The notes: generated from the sequence alone by a model not told the origin. Positions 1-7,397 are shown, counted from the stretch's first letter. The stretch is DNA of 14,855 nt from Aquisalimonas sp. (GCA_007133445.1 SLMR01000191.1:1-14855); one strand, 5' to 3'. A program made the numbers and translations.

Positions 1-271
1 CCCCGGGCGCGCCCTGGCTGCGCTGGCGGATCTGCTCGGCGTTGTTCCGCGCCTCGATCACGGCGGTGAGCGTTTCCCGCTCGTGCTGCATGTAGCCCTG
101 CACCGTCTCTACCAGGTTGGGGATCAGGTCGTGGCGGCGCTTGAGCTGCACGTCGATCTGGGCGAAGGCGTTCTTGAAGGCGTTGCGCTTGCGCACCAGC
201 CGGTTGTAGAGCAGTACGCCCGGCAGGACGACAGCGAGGATGATGACCAGCAGAAAAATGATGACTTCCAT
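1..271 (-). CDS. LemA family protein (partial, C-terminus cut by window edge)
   Basis: The visible 90 residues begin with a hydrophobic segment ([20 protein letters not shown], residues 1-20), which is the single N-terminal membrane anchor of LemA proteins. It is followed by [37 protein letters not shown] and then [18 protein letters not shown]. The block [17 protein letters not shown] is the family hallmark. LemA proteins are usually around 180-200 residues, anchored in the inner membrane with a helical domain; their biochemical role is poorly defined. They often sit beside an M48/HtpX-type peptidase or a TPM-domain gene, but the downstream neighbour lies outside the window. The start codon is preceded by TGAGG, six bases upstream, which overlaps the stop of a possible 20-codon leader ORF. 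Family assignment is firm; the function is unknown. Confidence 0.93.
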   Translation of the reverse strand, partial: MEVIIFLLVIILAVVLPGVLLYNRLVRKRNAFKNAFAQIDVQLKRRHDLIPNLVETVQGYMQHERETLTAVIEARNNAEQIRQRSQGAPG

Positions 272-279
272 AAGCGGCC

Positions 280-342
280 TCACGATTGGATGCGGCACCA
301 GTCCGGCAGCAGCGTGCCGGGGCGTCCCTGTTCGACGGGCAT
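280..342 (-). CDS. Possible 20-codon leader ORF upstream of the lemA-like gene
   Basis: An ATG at 342 is preceded by AAAGGTGAG, a good ribosome-binding sequence four bases upstream. It opens a 20-codon frame (begins [10 protein letters not shown], ends DWCRIQS) stopping at 280. That stop lies within the apparent ribosome-binding site of the lemA-like gene, which starts at 271. The layout would allow translational coupling. I recognise no homolog and the peptide has no signal or membrane segment. It could be chance, since 20-codon frames are common; the ribosome-binding site and spacing are the only support. Confidence 0.3.
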   Translation of the reverse strand: MPVEQGRPGTLLPDWCRIQS

Positions 343-483
343 GTTACTCACCTTTCGGCTGGTAAAGCCAGATCCCGCCACCGGGAGCCAGCGGGGAAGG
401 CGTGGACTTGCGTTGCGTGCCGTGTTTCATTACCAACCGTGCTACGAGCAACATTCCATTCCGACATCAGGAGCATAGCGCCC

Positions 484-723
484 ATGACTGATCCGGTCGT
501 CGCCAGCAAGAACCCCTATGTCCTCGAACTGGAAGCCGGCACCTACGCGTGGTGCAAGTGTGGCCGTTCCGCGAACCAGCCGTTCTGCGACGGTTCCCAC
601 AAGGGCACTGGCCTGGCGCCAGTGAAGTGCGTCGTGGAGACGCCCGGGAAGGTGGCCCTGTGCGGCTGCAAGCAGACAGCAAATCCTCCCTATTGTGACG
701 GCAGTCACAAGCATATCGATTGA
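484..723 (+). CDS. Tandem CDGSH iron-sulfur domain protein
   Basis: This 79-residue protein has two complete CDGSH motifs of the form C-x-C-x2-(S/T)-x3-P-x-C-D-G-(S/T)-H. Domain 1 uses Cys24, Cys26, Cys35 and His39 (CKCGRSANQPFCDGSH). Domain 2 uses Cys60, Cys62, Cys71 and His75 (CGCKQTANPPYCDGSH). Each set of three Cys and one His is expected to bind one [2Fe-2S] cluster, so the protein should carry two redox-active, pH-sensitive clusters. It has no membrane segment, unlike mitoNEET, and is probably cytoplasmic. Bacterial members are linked to electron transfer and iron or redox homeostasis, but the exact partner is unknown. The ATG at 484 follows AGGAG (469-473) at a ten-base spacing. The downstream regulator gene begins about 45 bases after the stop and may be co-transcribed. 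Confidence 0.93.
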   Translation: MTDPVVASKNPYVLELEAGTYAWCKCGRSANQPFCDGSHKGTGLAPVKCVVETPGKVALCGCKQTANPPYCDGSHKHID

Positions 724-767
724 GGCGGCAGGTGACCTCAAGTCAACAACCTACGAGTGTGCCCGTC

Positions 768-2267
768 ATGGATCCCGAGATTCGGGAGGCTCTGCAGTAT
801 TGCCCGAGCCTACCGACGCTGCCGTCGGTGGCCGAGCGCATTGTGGACCTGTCGCGAGACCCGGAAGCCAGCGTGGCGACGGTGGCATCGGTCCTGTCCG
901 GGGATGCCGCCCTGGCAAGTCGCATCCTTGAGGTCAGCAATTCCCCGCGCTACGCCAAGCGGCGCGTCAGCGACAACCTGCACCAGGCGGTCGCGACTAT
1001 CGGAATGAACTCTGTGCTGACCCTGGGGCTCGGCCTTTCTCTGGCGGACGCCATCCGTGAATCGCCGTCCAGCGGGCGAGCCCTGGCCATGGTGTGGCGG
1101 CGTTCTCTGATCGCCGCTGCGGCGTGTCGCGCACTGGGCGAGGTCCTGGAGCGCAGGGATCTGGAGGAGTTGTTCCTTGCCGGGCTGCTCCAGGACATTG
1201 GCGTATTTGCGTTGGACGCGGCACTGCCGGAGCGCTATGGGCGGCTGCTCGCCGATTCCGCGTCCCACGATGCGCTGCTCGTTCGGGAGCAGTCGGAGCT
1301 GCGTTCCGATCACGGTGCCGCCGGGGGCTGGCTCATGCGCTACTGGCGGCTGCCGGATTACCTGACCTGCGCGGCCCTCGGCAGCCATGATCCGGAGGGA
1401 GTGGACATTGCCGAAAGCCTGCGCCCCTGCGTGTGCTGTGTCGCCCTGGGGGGGCGTATCGCCGACCTGTTCCTGGTCGGCGGTGCGACTGAGGATTCCG
1501 AGCGGCTTGGAGAGCACGCCAATGGGTGGCTCGGGCTGGGCCACCAGGAGCTGGAGTGGGTGCTGGAGAAGGTCAAGGAGAACCTGCCGGAGCTGGAGCG
1601 ACTGTTCGGGACGGATATCATTTCGGCGCGGTGGGCCGCGGGAATTGTCGACGATGCCCGTGAGGTGCTGGCTGTGCGTAACCTGCAGCCCAACAACGAG
1701 GTGGTCGGGCAGCACCCCCGTGCCAGCGATCTGGAGCCCAATGGCCGTGCCTGGCGCGAGACGGCCAGCCGTGATGCGCTGACGGGGCTGTATAACCGCC
1801 GCTACCTGGAAGAACGCCTGGAATCGGAGTTTGCCATGGCCAGCGAGCACGACTGGCCGCTGGTGGTGGCTTTTCTGGATCTCGACGACTTCAAGGTGGT
1901 GAACGACCGCTACGGGCACGCCGCAGGTGACGCCGTGCTGGTGCGCACGGCGGAACTCCTTGCCGGGCGCCTGCGCAGCGGTGACTGCGTGGCCCGCTAT
2001 GGTGGCGATGAGTTCGTGGTCGTGCTGCCCGGAACCGGCCCCGCCAATGCAGCGCAGGTATTAGATCGGCTGCTTGCTGCTGTCGCCGAGGAGGTCCACC
2101 GGGACGAGCATGACCAGGTCTTCAGCGTGACCGCCTCCGTGGGTGTGGCCGTGCATGGAGAGGGTGATGTGGAACACGAGTCGATCACCGATCTGCTCGG
2201 GTGTGCCGACCACGCCCTGCACGGTGCCAAGCGTGCGGGCCGTAGCTGCCTGCGCTTCCACGAATAA
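768..2267 (+). CDS. HDOD domain - GGDEF diguanylate cyclase
   Basis: This 499-residue cytoplasmic protein has an N-terminal HDOD domain (about residues 5-210: CPSLPTLPSVAERIVDLSRD, then D..LASRILEVSNSPRY and the A...IG pattern). A linker follows, then a C-terminal GGDEF domain (about 335-495). The GGDEF domain has DALTGLYNRRYL at 336-347, the metal/substrate region FLDLDDFKVVNDRYGH, and an intact GGDEF at 412-416. An RxxD inhibitory-site motif (Arg403 to Asp406) lies exactly five residues before GGDEF, so c-di-GMP synthesis with product feedback is expected. HDOD domains are HD-like modules that typically lack the catalytic His-Asp pair and act in signalling. ATG768 is chosen because the HDOD homology begins straight after it; in-frame GTG759, GTG732 and TTG720 (overlapping the CDGSH stop) are alternatives. 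The ribosome-binding site is weak for all of them. It ends 11 bases from the convergent mscS-like gene. Confidence 0.93.
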   Translation: MDPEIREALQYCPSLPTLPSVAERIVDLSRDPEASVATVASVLSGDAALASRILEVSNSPRYAKRRVSDNLHQAVATIGMNSVLTLGLGLSLADAIRESPSSGRALAMVWRRSLIAAAACRALGEVLERRDLEELFLAGLLQDIGVFALDAALPERYGRLLADSASHDALLVREQSELRSDHGAAGGWLMRYWRLPDYLTCAALGSHDPEGVDIAESLRPCVCCVALGGRIADLFLVGGATEDSERLGEHANGWLGLGHQELEWVLEKVKENLPELERLFGTDIISARWAAGIVDDAREVLAVRNLQPNNEVVGQHPRASDLEPNGRAWRETASRDALTGLYNRRYLEERLESEFAMASEHDWPLVVAFLDLDDFKVVNDRYGHAAGDAVLVRTAELLAGRLRSGDCVARYGGDEFVVVLPGTGPANAAQVLDRLLAAVAEEVHRDEHDQVFSVTASVGVAVHGEGDVEHESITDLLGCADHALHGAKRAGRSCLRFHE

Positions 2268-2278
2268 GGCCGGCGGCC

Positions 2279-4528
2279 TCACGTGGTCGCGTCACCCGGG
2301 GCCGCGTCTGTTTCCTTCCAACCGCCGAGCTCGTGTTCCATGCGCAGGCTGAAGCGCTGGGTGGCAAGATCGACGCCGTCGCGTTCGAAACGGCGCTTCA
2401 GGCGCAGGTTGAAGTCCCGGGCGACGTCCCACTGCATGACCGGGGCCGTGCGGATGCGCACCCGCAGAACCGCGGCGCCGTCCTCGAAGCGGTCCACGCC
2501 CTGGAACTCCAGCGGAGCCCAGACATGGCGTCCCATCTCCTTGTCCTGCCGCAATTCTTCCGAGACATCATGGATAATCGAGCGGATGTCGTCCACGGCT
2601 GCCGTGTGAGGAACCTTGATGCGGATCAGTGCGACGCCGAACTGCCGTGACATGTTGTGGATGGCCTTGATCTGGCTGAACGGCACGATGTGCAGAATGC
2701 CGTCCATATCCCTGAGCCGCACCGTGCGCAGGCTTAGCCCCTCCACCGTGCCCATCTGGCCGCCCAGGTCCACGAAGTCGTCGATGGCCAGGGAGTCCTC
2801 GATGAGGATGAACATGCCGGTAATGAGATCCTGGACCAGTGTCTGCGCGCCGAAGCCAATGGCGATGCCGATGATGCCGGCGCCGGCGAGCAGCGGCGTG
2901 ACGTTGACCCCCAGGTTGGCGAGTGCTGCGATCACGGCGATCACCAGAATGGTGGTGAAGATCACGTTGCGGATCATCGGAGTGATGGTCTGCACCCGGG
3001 CGGCGTTGACCCGGCGTCCCCGGGATTCAACGGTGGATGTCAGCCCACGCTGAATCGCAGTGTCGGCGAGGATCCAGGCCAGCCAGGCAAGCAGCCCGGT
3101 GACGGCGACCGCGAGTAGGGTCTGGCCAACCCGTGCCCACAGGGTTTCCTGTCCGAAGCCGAACAGGGAGCCGCCCCAGATCCACAGGGACAGCTCAAGG
3201 AACGTCGTCCAGACCACCAGGTGCGCGACGGTATAGCCGAACCGCTCAAGCCGTTGCTGATACAGGGACACCCGCCGCAGCCGACGATCCAGCCGTTCGC
3301 CGTGGTGGTTGATGAGCCCGGTGATCACCACGGCCGCGATGAGCAGAGCGATGCAGGCGATGCCACGGGCGAGTACCTCGCCGGGCTCCCCGGCGGCGAC
3401 GACCACAGTCAGCAGTGACATGAGCACCAGCACCAGTGCCGGCAGGTGCCAGAAGCGGCTGATCGCGCGCAGGATCTCGTTGGTGGTGGTGTTGCTCTGG
3501 CGTCGGGGATAAGGGCGGTTGTAGATCAGGTGGCGGATGGGGCGCCGCAGCCGGAGCACGAAATCCCCGGCCAGCAGCGTGGCCAGGCCGCTGATCGCCA
3601 GCGCCAGGAACTCCGCCAGCGATGCCCCCAGGAGTTCCTCGATGGTGCTCGATCCCAGGGCATCCGCACCGGCGACCAGTACACCCAGCAGGAACAGGCG
3701 CGGTAGTCCCCGCAGACGCAGGATGGCAACGGCGGGACGCCGGTGGCCACGGCCGAACAGTGCCAGCAGAAGTTCGCCGATCAGCGACACTGAGCGGCCG
3801 ATGAGCGCGGCGTAGGCGAGGACCACCGCGGCCAGACGCCCCGGTGTTGCCGGCACAAGCTGCAGGGCACCGAGCAGCAAACCGAAGGCCAGCGCCCAGG
3901 GTGTCAGGCGCCGGAACAGGTGGGCAGCGAGCAGCCAGGCGCGCGGTTCGCCGGGGAGTTGGCGCGGCCAGCCGCGGGCGTCCGAGACGCGCCGGGCGAG
4001 AAACAGGCCGAGCACGAGGGCCGCGAACCACAGCGCCGCCAGGATGCCGGCATCGACGGAGAACGCGGTCAGCGTTCCAGGGTCGGCCTGTGACGCGATT
4101 CCGCCGACATCCTCCCAGGCCTGTTCCGATCGCTCCGCCCAGGCCTCCATGACGGTGGTGTCCGTGGTGACATCACCGCCGAACTCGTCCATGGCGGTGC
4201 CCAGCGCCTCCAGCAGACCACTACCGGGTGTGACCTGGGGGTCGTCGTCGGCCTTGTCGATGGCCGCGCGCAACTCCTTGAGGTCCTGCAACAGCTCGCC
4301 GCGCTCCTCCGCGTCGTCCAGGGTGGCGATGACGCGGTCCAGGCTGTCGCGCAGCTCGTCCCGGTCCTCGGTCCCGAGCTCGTCGCTGACGTCGTCGTCG
4401 GCCAGGTCCGCGAGATCAACGGTCTGCGCACCCGCTGTCGGTGCGAAGGCCAGGATGAACAGCAGCACCATGGTGAGCGGTTGTGTGCGCTGCAGAATCT
4501 GGCGGATCAAGGGCGCGATCCTGTGCAT
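2279..4528 (-). CDS. Mechanosensitive ion channel, MscS family (YbiO-like, large)
   Basis: This 749-residue inner-membrane protein starts with a signal peptide (hydrophobic LTMVLLFILAFAPTAGAQ). An acidic periplasmic segment (about 30-150, rich in Asp/Glu) follows, then multiple membrane spans. The MscS core begins near residue 510. The pore helix region (TPLLAGAGIIGIAIGFGAQT, about 544-563) and the VQDLITGMFILIEDS stretch are characteristic of the family, and the C-terminal beta/alpha domain follows. Length and layout resemble E. coli YbiO (741 residues, also with a signal peptide) more than the 286-residue MscS. The role is release of solutes on hypo-osmotic shock. I chose ATG4528 because it gives a signal peptide and has GGAG seven bases upstream. 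The open frame continues to 4792, but that part does not look like protein. A near-consensus -10 (TACAAT, 4546-4551) lies just upstream. Confidence 0.92.
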   Translation of the reverse strand: MHRIAPLIRQILQRTQPLTMVLLFILAFAPTAGAQTVDLADLADDDVSDELGTEDRDELRDSLDRVIATLDDAEERGELLQDLKELRAAIDKADDDPQVTPGSGLLEALGTAMDEFGGDVTTDTTVMEAWAERSEQAWEDVGGIASQADPGTLTAFSVDAGILAALWFAALVLGLFLARRVSDARGWPRQLPGEPRAWLLAAHLFRRLTPWALAFGLLLGALQLVPATPGRLAAVVLAYAALIGRSVSLIGELLLALFGRGHRRPAVAILRLRGLPRLFLLGVLVAGADALGSSTIEELLGASLAEFLALAISGLATLLAGDFVLRLRRPIRHLIYNRPYPRRQSNTTTNEILRAISRFWHLPALVLVLMSLLTVVVAAGEPGEVLARGIACIALLIAAVVITGLINHHGERLDRRLRRVSLYQQRLERFGYTVAHLVVWTTFLELSLWIWGGSLFGFGQETLWARVGQTLLAVAVTGLLAWLAWILADTAIQRGLTSTVESRGRRVNAARVQTITPMIRNVIFTTILVIAVIAALANLGVNVTPLLAGAGIIGIAIGFGAQTLVQDLITGMFILIEDSLAIDDFVDLGGQMGTVEGLSLRTVRLRDMDGILHIVPFSQIKAIHNMSRQFGVALIRIKVPHTAAVDDIRSIIHDVSEELRQDKEMGRHVWAPLEFQGVDRFEDGAAVLRVRIRTAPVMQWDVARDFNLRLKRRFERDGVDLATQRFSLRMEHELGGWKETDAAPGDATT

Positions 4529-4790
4529 TCGATACTCCGTGGTCGATTGTAAGGTGGGTGTAAGGTTGCATGGTGCATGCTTATGGCGTAAATGGGTGGG
4601 CAGGCGCACCGGCCGCGTGAGCGAAGGTGCGCGGTAGTGACCCCGGTGGTGGAGCGGTCGCGGGAATGCGTGCCAGAGCGCCGCGGCCGTTTTGCGGGGA
4701 GCCGGGACGCGAAGGGCCATCCCAGGGAGGGGATGGCCCTTGGCGATTTTGCTGTAGGCCAGTGACGGCTTCGCGGAGAGGGTTGAGATC
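4529..4790. promoter_or_regulatory. Divergent intergenic region between mscS-like gene and exported protein gene
   Basis: This 262-base spacer should contain both promoters. On the minus strand a TACAAT -10-like hexamer lies at 4546-4551, inside an 11-base-period direct repeat of TGTAAGGT (4548-4555 and 4559-4566, plus-strand reading). I could not find a convincing -35 for it. A perfect 12-bp inverted repeat at 4712-4741 is listed separately. No conserved protein fits here: both open frames crossing the spacer have low-quality composition. Confidence 0.4.
4712..4741. repeat. Perfect 12-bp inverted repeat (hairpin) in the leader of the 4791 gene
   Basis: AAGGGCCATCCC (4712-4723) and GGGATGGCCCTT (4730-4741) are exact reverse complements separated by a six-base loop. 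On the plus strand the stem is followed by GGCGATTTT, a weak T-tract, so an attenuator or terminator for transcription entering the 4791 gene is possible. An operator or mRNA-stabilising hairpin is equally possible. Its position between divergent genes argues against an ordinary gene-end terminator. Confidence 0.6.
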
Positions 4791-5612
4791 ATGATAAGAG
4801 CAAGACATTGGCTAATGGGTGCCGCGAGCGTGCCGCTGGCGCTGGGAGCGGCCGGGACCGTAACGGCGGATACCCGTGCGGTTTACGAGACACCAGACGG
4901 TGAGTTCGTCGTCGAGTACCGTGATGCGGACAACCTGCGGCTGGCCGTTCCGGGTGAGGAACAGCAGTTCCTGGTCATCTCTGATGGCGACGGCTACGTT
5001 CTCGGTCGTGATGATCAGGGTTGGTACGCCATCGACGTGGAGCAGCTTGCCGAACTGGCGGCCGACGAGGACTCCGCCGCGCCGGACGTGCGTGTGGAGG
5101 CCACCGGCGAGGAACGCATGGTCGCGGGGATCGTCGGTCAGGTGTATGACCTGGAAGAAGGCGACAGCTGGGCCGACGACTGGCAGAAGGTGGATCAGGT
5201 GGTGCTCAGTGATGACAGCCGCCTGAGCGGAATCGGCACTGCGTTTCAGCGCGTGGCGGAGGTGTTCGAGGGCATGGAGCAGGACGTCGAGATGGTGGGC
5301 GTGGGGCAGGTGGATACCGCCGACTACGCGCTGCTCCGTTCCAGCGACATGGAAATGACCTCCTTCAGCTCCGACACCCTGCCGGACCAGAACTTCCAGC
5401 TGCCACCGGATGTGCGTCATCGGGATCTCATGGCGGAGGCCGAGGAGGCTGCCGAGGGTGATGCGCCTGAGGAAGAGGGCGACGATGAACCGGGCTGGCT
5501 GAGTCGCCAGATTCGTGGTACCGGCGAGGATGCCCGGGATGATGCCGCCGACGAAACCCGCGGCGAGACCCGGGACCGGGTGCGCGACGGGGTGCGCAGT
5601 CTGTTCGACTGA
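4791..5612 (+). CDS. Exported acidic protein of unknown function
   Basis: The 273-residue product begins with a clear Sec signal peptide (basic MIRARHW, then hydrophobic LMGAASVPLALGAAGTVTA, cut probably after residue 26). The mature part is strongly acidic and has no cysteine that I can see. It opens with a beta-rich section (VYETPDGEFVVEYRD; LRLAVPGEEQQFLVISDGDG; YVLGRDDQGWYAI). Near the end is an Asp/Glu stretch (EEAAEGDAPEEEGDDEPGW), followed by a charged amphipathic helix (ARDDAADETRGETRDRVRDG) and a terminal SLFD. The overall plan hints at a periplasmic protein of the LolA/DUF4412-like type, but I cannot confirm this. ATG4791 follows GGAGAGGG (4775-4782) at good spacing. The heavy acidity is what halophiles show in exported proteins. 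A bidirectional terminator follows. Confidence 0.8.
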   Translation: MIRARHWLMGAASVPLALGAAGTVTADTRAVYETPDGEFVVEYRDADNLRLAVPGEEQQFLVISDGDGYVLGRDDQGWYAIDVEQLAELAADEDSAAPDVRVEATGEERMVAGIVGQVYDLEEGDSWADDWQKVDQVVLSDDSRLSGIGTAFQRVAEVFEGMEQDVEMVGVGQVDTADYALLRSSDMEMTSFSSDTLPDQNFQLPPDVRHRDLMAEAEEAAEGDAPEEEGDDEPGWLSRQIRGTGEDARDDAADETRGETRDRVRDGVRSLFD

Positions 5613-5614
5613 CC

Positions 5615-5638
5615 GCTGAGCTGAGCTGAGCTGAGCTG
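5615..5638. repeat. Pentanucleotide tandem repeat (GCTGA x4 plus GCTG)
   Basis: Four exact copies of GCTGA followed by GCTG start three bases after the stop codon of the 4791 gene. It is non-coding, sits between that stop and the downstream hairpin, and has no obvious function. A slippage-prone tract of this type may vary in copy number between strains. Confidence 0.85.
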
Positions 5639-5659
5639 CGCTGGCCAGGCCAGAGTGCA

Positions 5660-5690
5660 CCTCCGGGCGCGAAATCCCCGCGCCCGGAGG
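5660..5690. terminator. GC-rich hairpin between convergent genes, likely bidirectional terminator
   Basis: CCTCCGGGCGCG (5660-5671) pairs perfectly with CGCGCCCGGAGG (5679-5690) around a seven-base loop. It lies between the plus-strand gene ending at 5612 and the minus-strand gene ending at 5697. Neither side has a strong T-tract, so it is not a textbook intrinsic terminator, but the position is right for terminating both genes. Confidence 0.65.
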
Positions 5691-5696
5691 CAGTAT

Positions 5697-6287
5697 CTAT
5701 TGCCGCAGGAGCGCCTCGCGGACGAAGTGCATGCGATCCTGGCCGAAGAACATCTCGTCGCCCACGAAGAATGTCGGTGCCCCGAACACGCCGCGGTCCA
5801 CGGCCTCATCGGTGTTGGCCCGGAGCCGATCCTTCACGTCCTGGCGATTGACGGCCTCCTGAAACTCGTCCGCGCTGATGCCAGCCTCGCCTGCGAGGCG
5901 CGTGAGCACCTCCGGATCCTCCAGGTCCTGGTCGTGCACCCAGAATCCTTCGAACATGGCCCGCACATACTCAGGGAATTCCGGGCGGTCCAGGAAGGCC
6001 ACGGCCCCGCGCAGCGCCGTCATGGTGTTGACCGGATGGCGCGACGGGTAGCGGAACGGCACCCCGTAGTGTTCAGCGCAGCGCGCGAAATCCTGTCGCA
6101 TGTAGCGCCCCTTGGCGGGAACACTCGGTGGCGGCGTGTTGCCCTGAGCCTTCATCACTGCACCGAGCACCATGGGACGGTAGAGAATTTCTGCCTCGGT
6201 GTCACGAATGAGCGCCGGCAACTGGGTCCAGGCCAGGTAGCTTGCGGTGCTCACGAAGTCGAAGAAGAATTCCGCCTGTCGCGTCAT
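5697..6287 (-). CDS. 2-hydroxychromene-2-carboxylate isomerase-like protein (DsbA/GST-kappa family)
   Basis: The 196-residue protein has the thioredoxin-fold layout of the DsbA / GST-kappa / HCCA isomerase family. The N-terminal beta strand EFFFDFVSTASYLAW places Ser13 where HCCA isomerases have the glutathione-interacting serine. A helical insert follows, then the cis-proline block GVFGAPTFFVGDEMFFGQDR with Pro171. There is no CxxC, so it is not a disulfide oxidase. NahD-type enzymes isomerise 2-hydroxychromene-2-carboxylate in naphthalene breakdown, but many bacteria carry this family without aromatic pathway genes, and none are nearby. A glutathione-dependent isomerase or transferase of unknown substrate is therefore the safer description. 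ATG6287 is preceded by AAGGGAG with suitable spacing. There is no clear operon partner; the stress protein gene ends 172 bases upstream. Confidence 0.88.
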   Translation of the reverse strand: MTRQAEFFFDFVSTASYLAWTQLPALIRDTEAEILYRPMVLGAVMKAQGNTPPPSVPAKGRYMRQDFARCAEHYGVPFRYPSRHPVNTMTALRGAVAFLDRPEFPEYVRAMFEGFWVHDQDLEDPEVLTRLAGEAGISADEFQEAVNRQDVKDRLRANTDEAVDRGVFGAPTFFVGDEMFFGQDRMHFVREALLRQ

Positions 6288-6411
6288 TTGGTCGCTCCCT
6301 TGTCGCGTAGGATAGGCGCCGCGGCTCGCTGGCAGGGCGCATCGCCCAGTCAGGGTAAGCGTTCGTGGTGAAGACGGATAGGGGGTGGCAGGAGCGCTTT
6401 GCGAACTCCGA

Positions 6412-6441
6412 CGCCCTGGCGATGCGATTGTCGCCAGGGCG
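6412..6441 (-). terminator. 11-bp hairpin downstream of the universal stress protein gene
   Basis: CGCCCTGGCGA (6412-6422) and TCGCCAGGGCG (6431-6441) are perfect reverse complements with an eight-base loop. It lies about 20 bases after the stop of the minus-strand stress protein gene. There is no T-tract on the minus strand, so termination is plausible but unproven. Confidence 0.55.
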
Positions 6442-6459
6442 AACGGTTGGAGCGGGGCG

Positions 6460-7293
6460 TCAGCCCTTCGGCCGGAACGCTAGTACCGGGCAGTTGATGC
6501 CGTGGACTACGTCCCGCGCCACGCTGCCGAAGGCGAGTTTACGCATGCCCGTGTGACCGTGGGTGGTCATTGCCACCATGGCACCCGGGTAGCTTGCCAC
6601 GTATTCGGCGATGGCCTTGGCCGGATCCTTGCCATGGAGCACGTCCCAGTTGGAGTCCAGCCCGTGCCGCTTGTGTATGTCCGCGGCCTTGGACTGCAGG
6701 TACCCGGTTTCCGCGGCGTCCTGGGTTGCGGCCATCTGGTGGGCTTCCGGTGACTGCACCTGAACCAGCATCAGGCTCGCCTTGGTGGCCTTGGCCAGGG
6801 ACGCGGCCTGATCGATGATCGCTTCGGACAGGGTTGAACCATCCAGGCAGACCAGAATCGTGTTCAACGGGCCCTGCCAGTCTGCGCTGAACTGGGGGCC
6901 GGTCAGTACCACCGGCACATCGGACCCGTTCAGGATGTCACTGGCAACGCTGCCCAGCAGAATGTCCCCGATTGCGTTACGGGCATGGGTCGCCATGCAT
7001 ACCATGGCGTCCGGGGAGTCGCGGATCACCCGCATGAGCGTCCCGTCTTCTTCGCCGATGGGCACCGTGTTGAGGTCCGCGTGAAGGACGGTAATCCTGG
7101 GGCTCGCGATACCGCGCCGTTCCGCCTCTTTCTCCAGATTGCCGCGGCGCTGCCCGGTGTCCGACTCCCGGGGCACGATGGAGACGATGTGCACTCCGCG
7201 GCCGGTCTGCCGCGCCAGTACGTTGGTTGGCGTGAGTGCGGCGAGGGAGCGCGGACTCCACTCCACGGGGACGATAATTTCCTGGTTGCTCAT
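6460..7293 (-). CDS. Tandem-domain universal stress protein (UspA family)
   Basis: The 277-residue protein has two UspA domains. Domain 1 (about 1-133) starts EIIVPVEWSPRS and ends with ATHARNAIGDILLGSVASDI. Domain 2 (about 143-275) starts NTILVCLDGSTLSEAI and ends with TTHGHTGMRKLAFGSVARDV. Both keep the nine-residue spacing to the final Gly-Ser of the nucleotide loop (G-x2-G-x9-G-S/T). The first Gly is replaced in both (Ala101, Thr243), and domain 1 also has Ala104 for the second Gly, so domain 2 is the better candidate for ATP binding. Tandem Usp proteins act as cytoplasmic stress or energy sensors and in many bacteria are induced by oxygen limitation. I chose ATG7293 because AGGAGGAG stands just upstream and MSNQEIIVPV matches Usp N-termini; the open frame extends further without similarity. 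The upstream spacer shared with phaC contains an FNR-type box. Confidence 0.93.
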   Translation of the reverse strand: MSNQEIIVPVEWSPRSLAALTPTNVLARQTGRGVHIVSIVPRESDTGQRRGNLEKEAERRGIASPRITVLHADLNTVPIGEEDGTLMRVIRDSPDAMVCMATHARNAIGDILLGSVASDILNGSDVPVVLTGPQFSADWQGPLNTILVCLDGSTLSEAIIDQAASLAKATKASLMLVQVQSPEAHQMAATQDAAETGYLQSKAADIHKRHGLDSNWDVLHGKDPAKAIAEYVASYPGAMVAMTTHGHTGMRKLAFGSVARDVVHGINCPVLAFRPKG

Positions 7294-7383
7294 GGCGAAA
7301 CTCCTCCTGGGTTGTTGTTCGGTGCCCGGACCGTCCGGCATTTATTCTTCAACGTACTGTGACTCAGGAGAATCGCAGTACTC

Positions 7384-7397
7384 TTGATCGGGATCAA
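7384..7397. promoter_or_regulatory. FNR/ANR-type binding site (TTGAT-N4-ATCAA)
   Basis: TTGATCGGGATCAA is an exact match to the FNR/ANR consensus. Its centre (7390.5) is 41.5 bases upstream of the start site predicted from a -10 hexamer TGTAAT at 7420-7425, with +1 near 7432. That is the position of a class II FNR-activated promoter reading toward phaC. The box is also about 98 bases upstream of the divergent universal stress protein gene and could serve both. FNR-family regulators respond to low oxygen (FNR, ANR) or to nitric oxide (DNR). The protein that binds here is not visible in the window. Confidence 0.8.

Noticed and set aside
272..483. Possible c-di-GMP or other riboswitch before the CDGSH gene, next to a GGDEF gene
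   Set aside because: The spacer contains a few short stems around 360-400, but none of the conserved GEMM motifs could be found on either strand.
4529..4792. Upstream extension of the mscS-like frame by 88 codons
   Set aside because: The extension has low-complexity basic and Pro/His-rich composition, the signal peptide begins at 4528, and GGAG precedes ATG4528. The extension would also abut the divergent gene start and leave no room for promoters.
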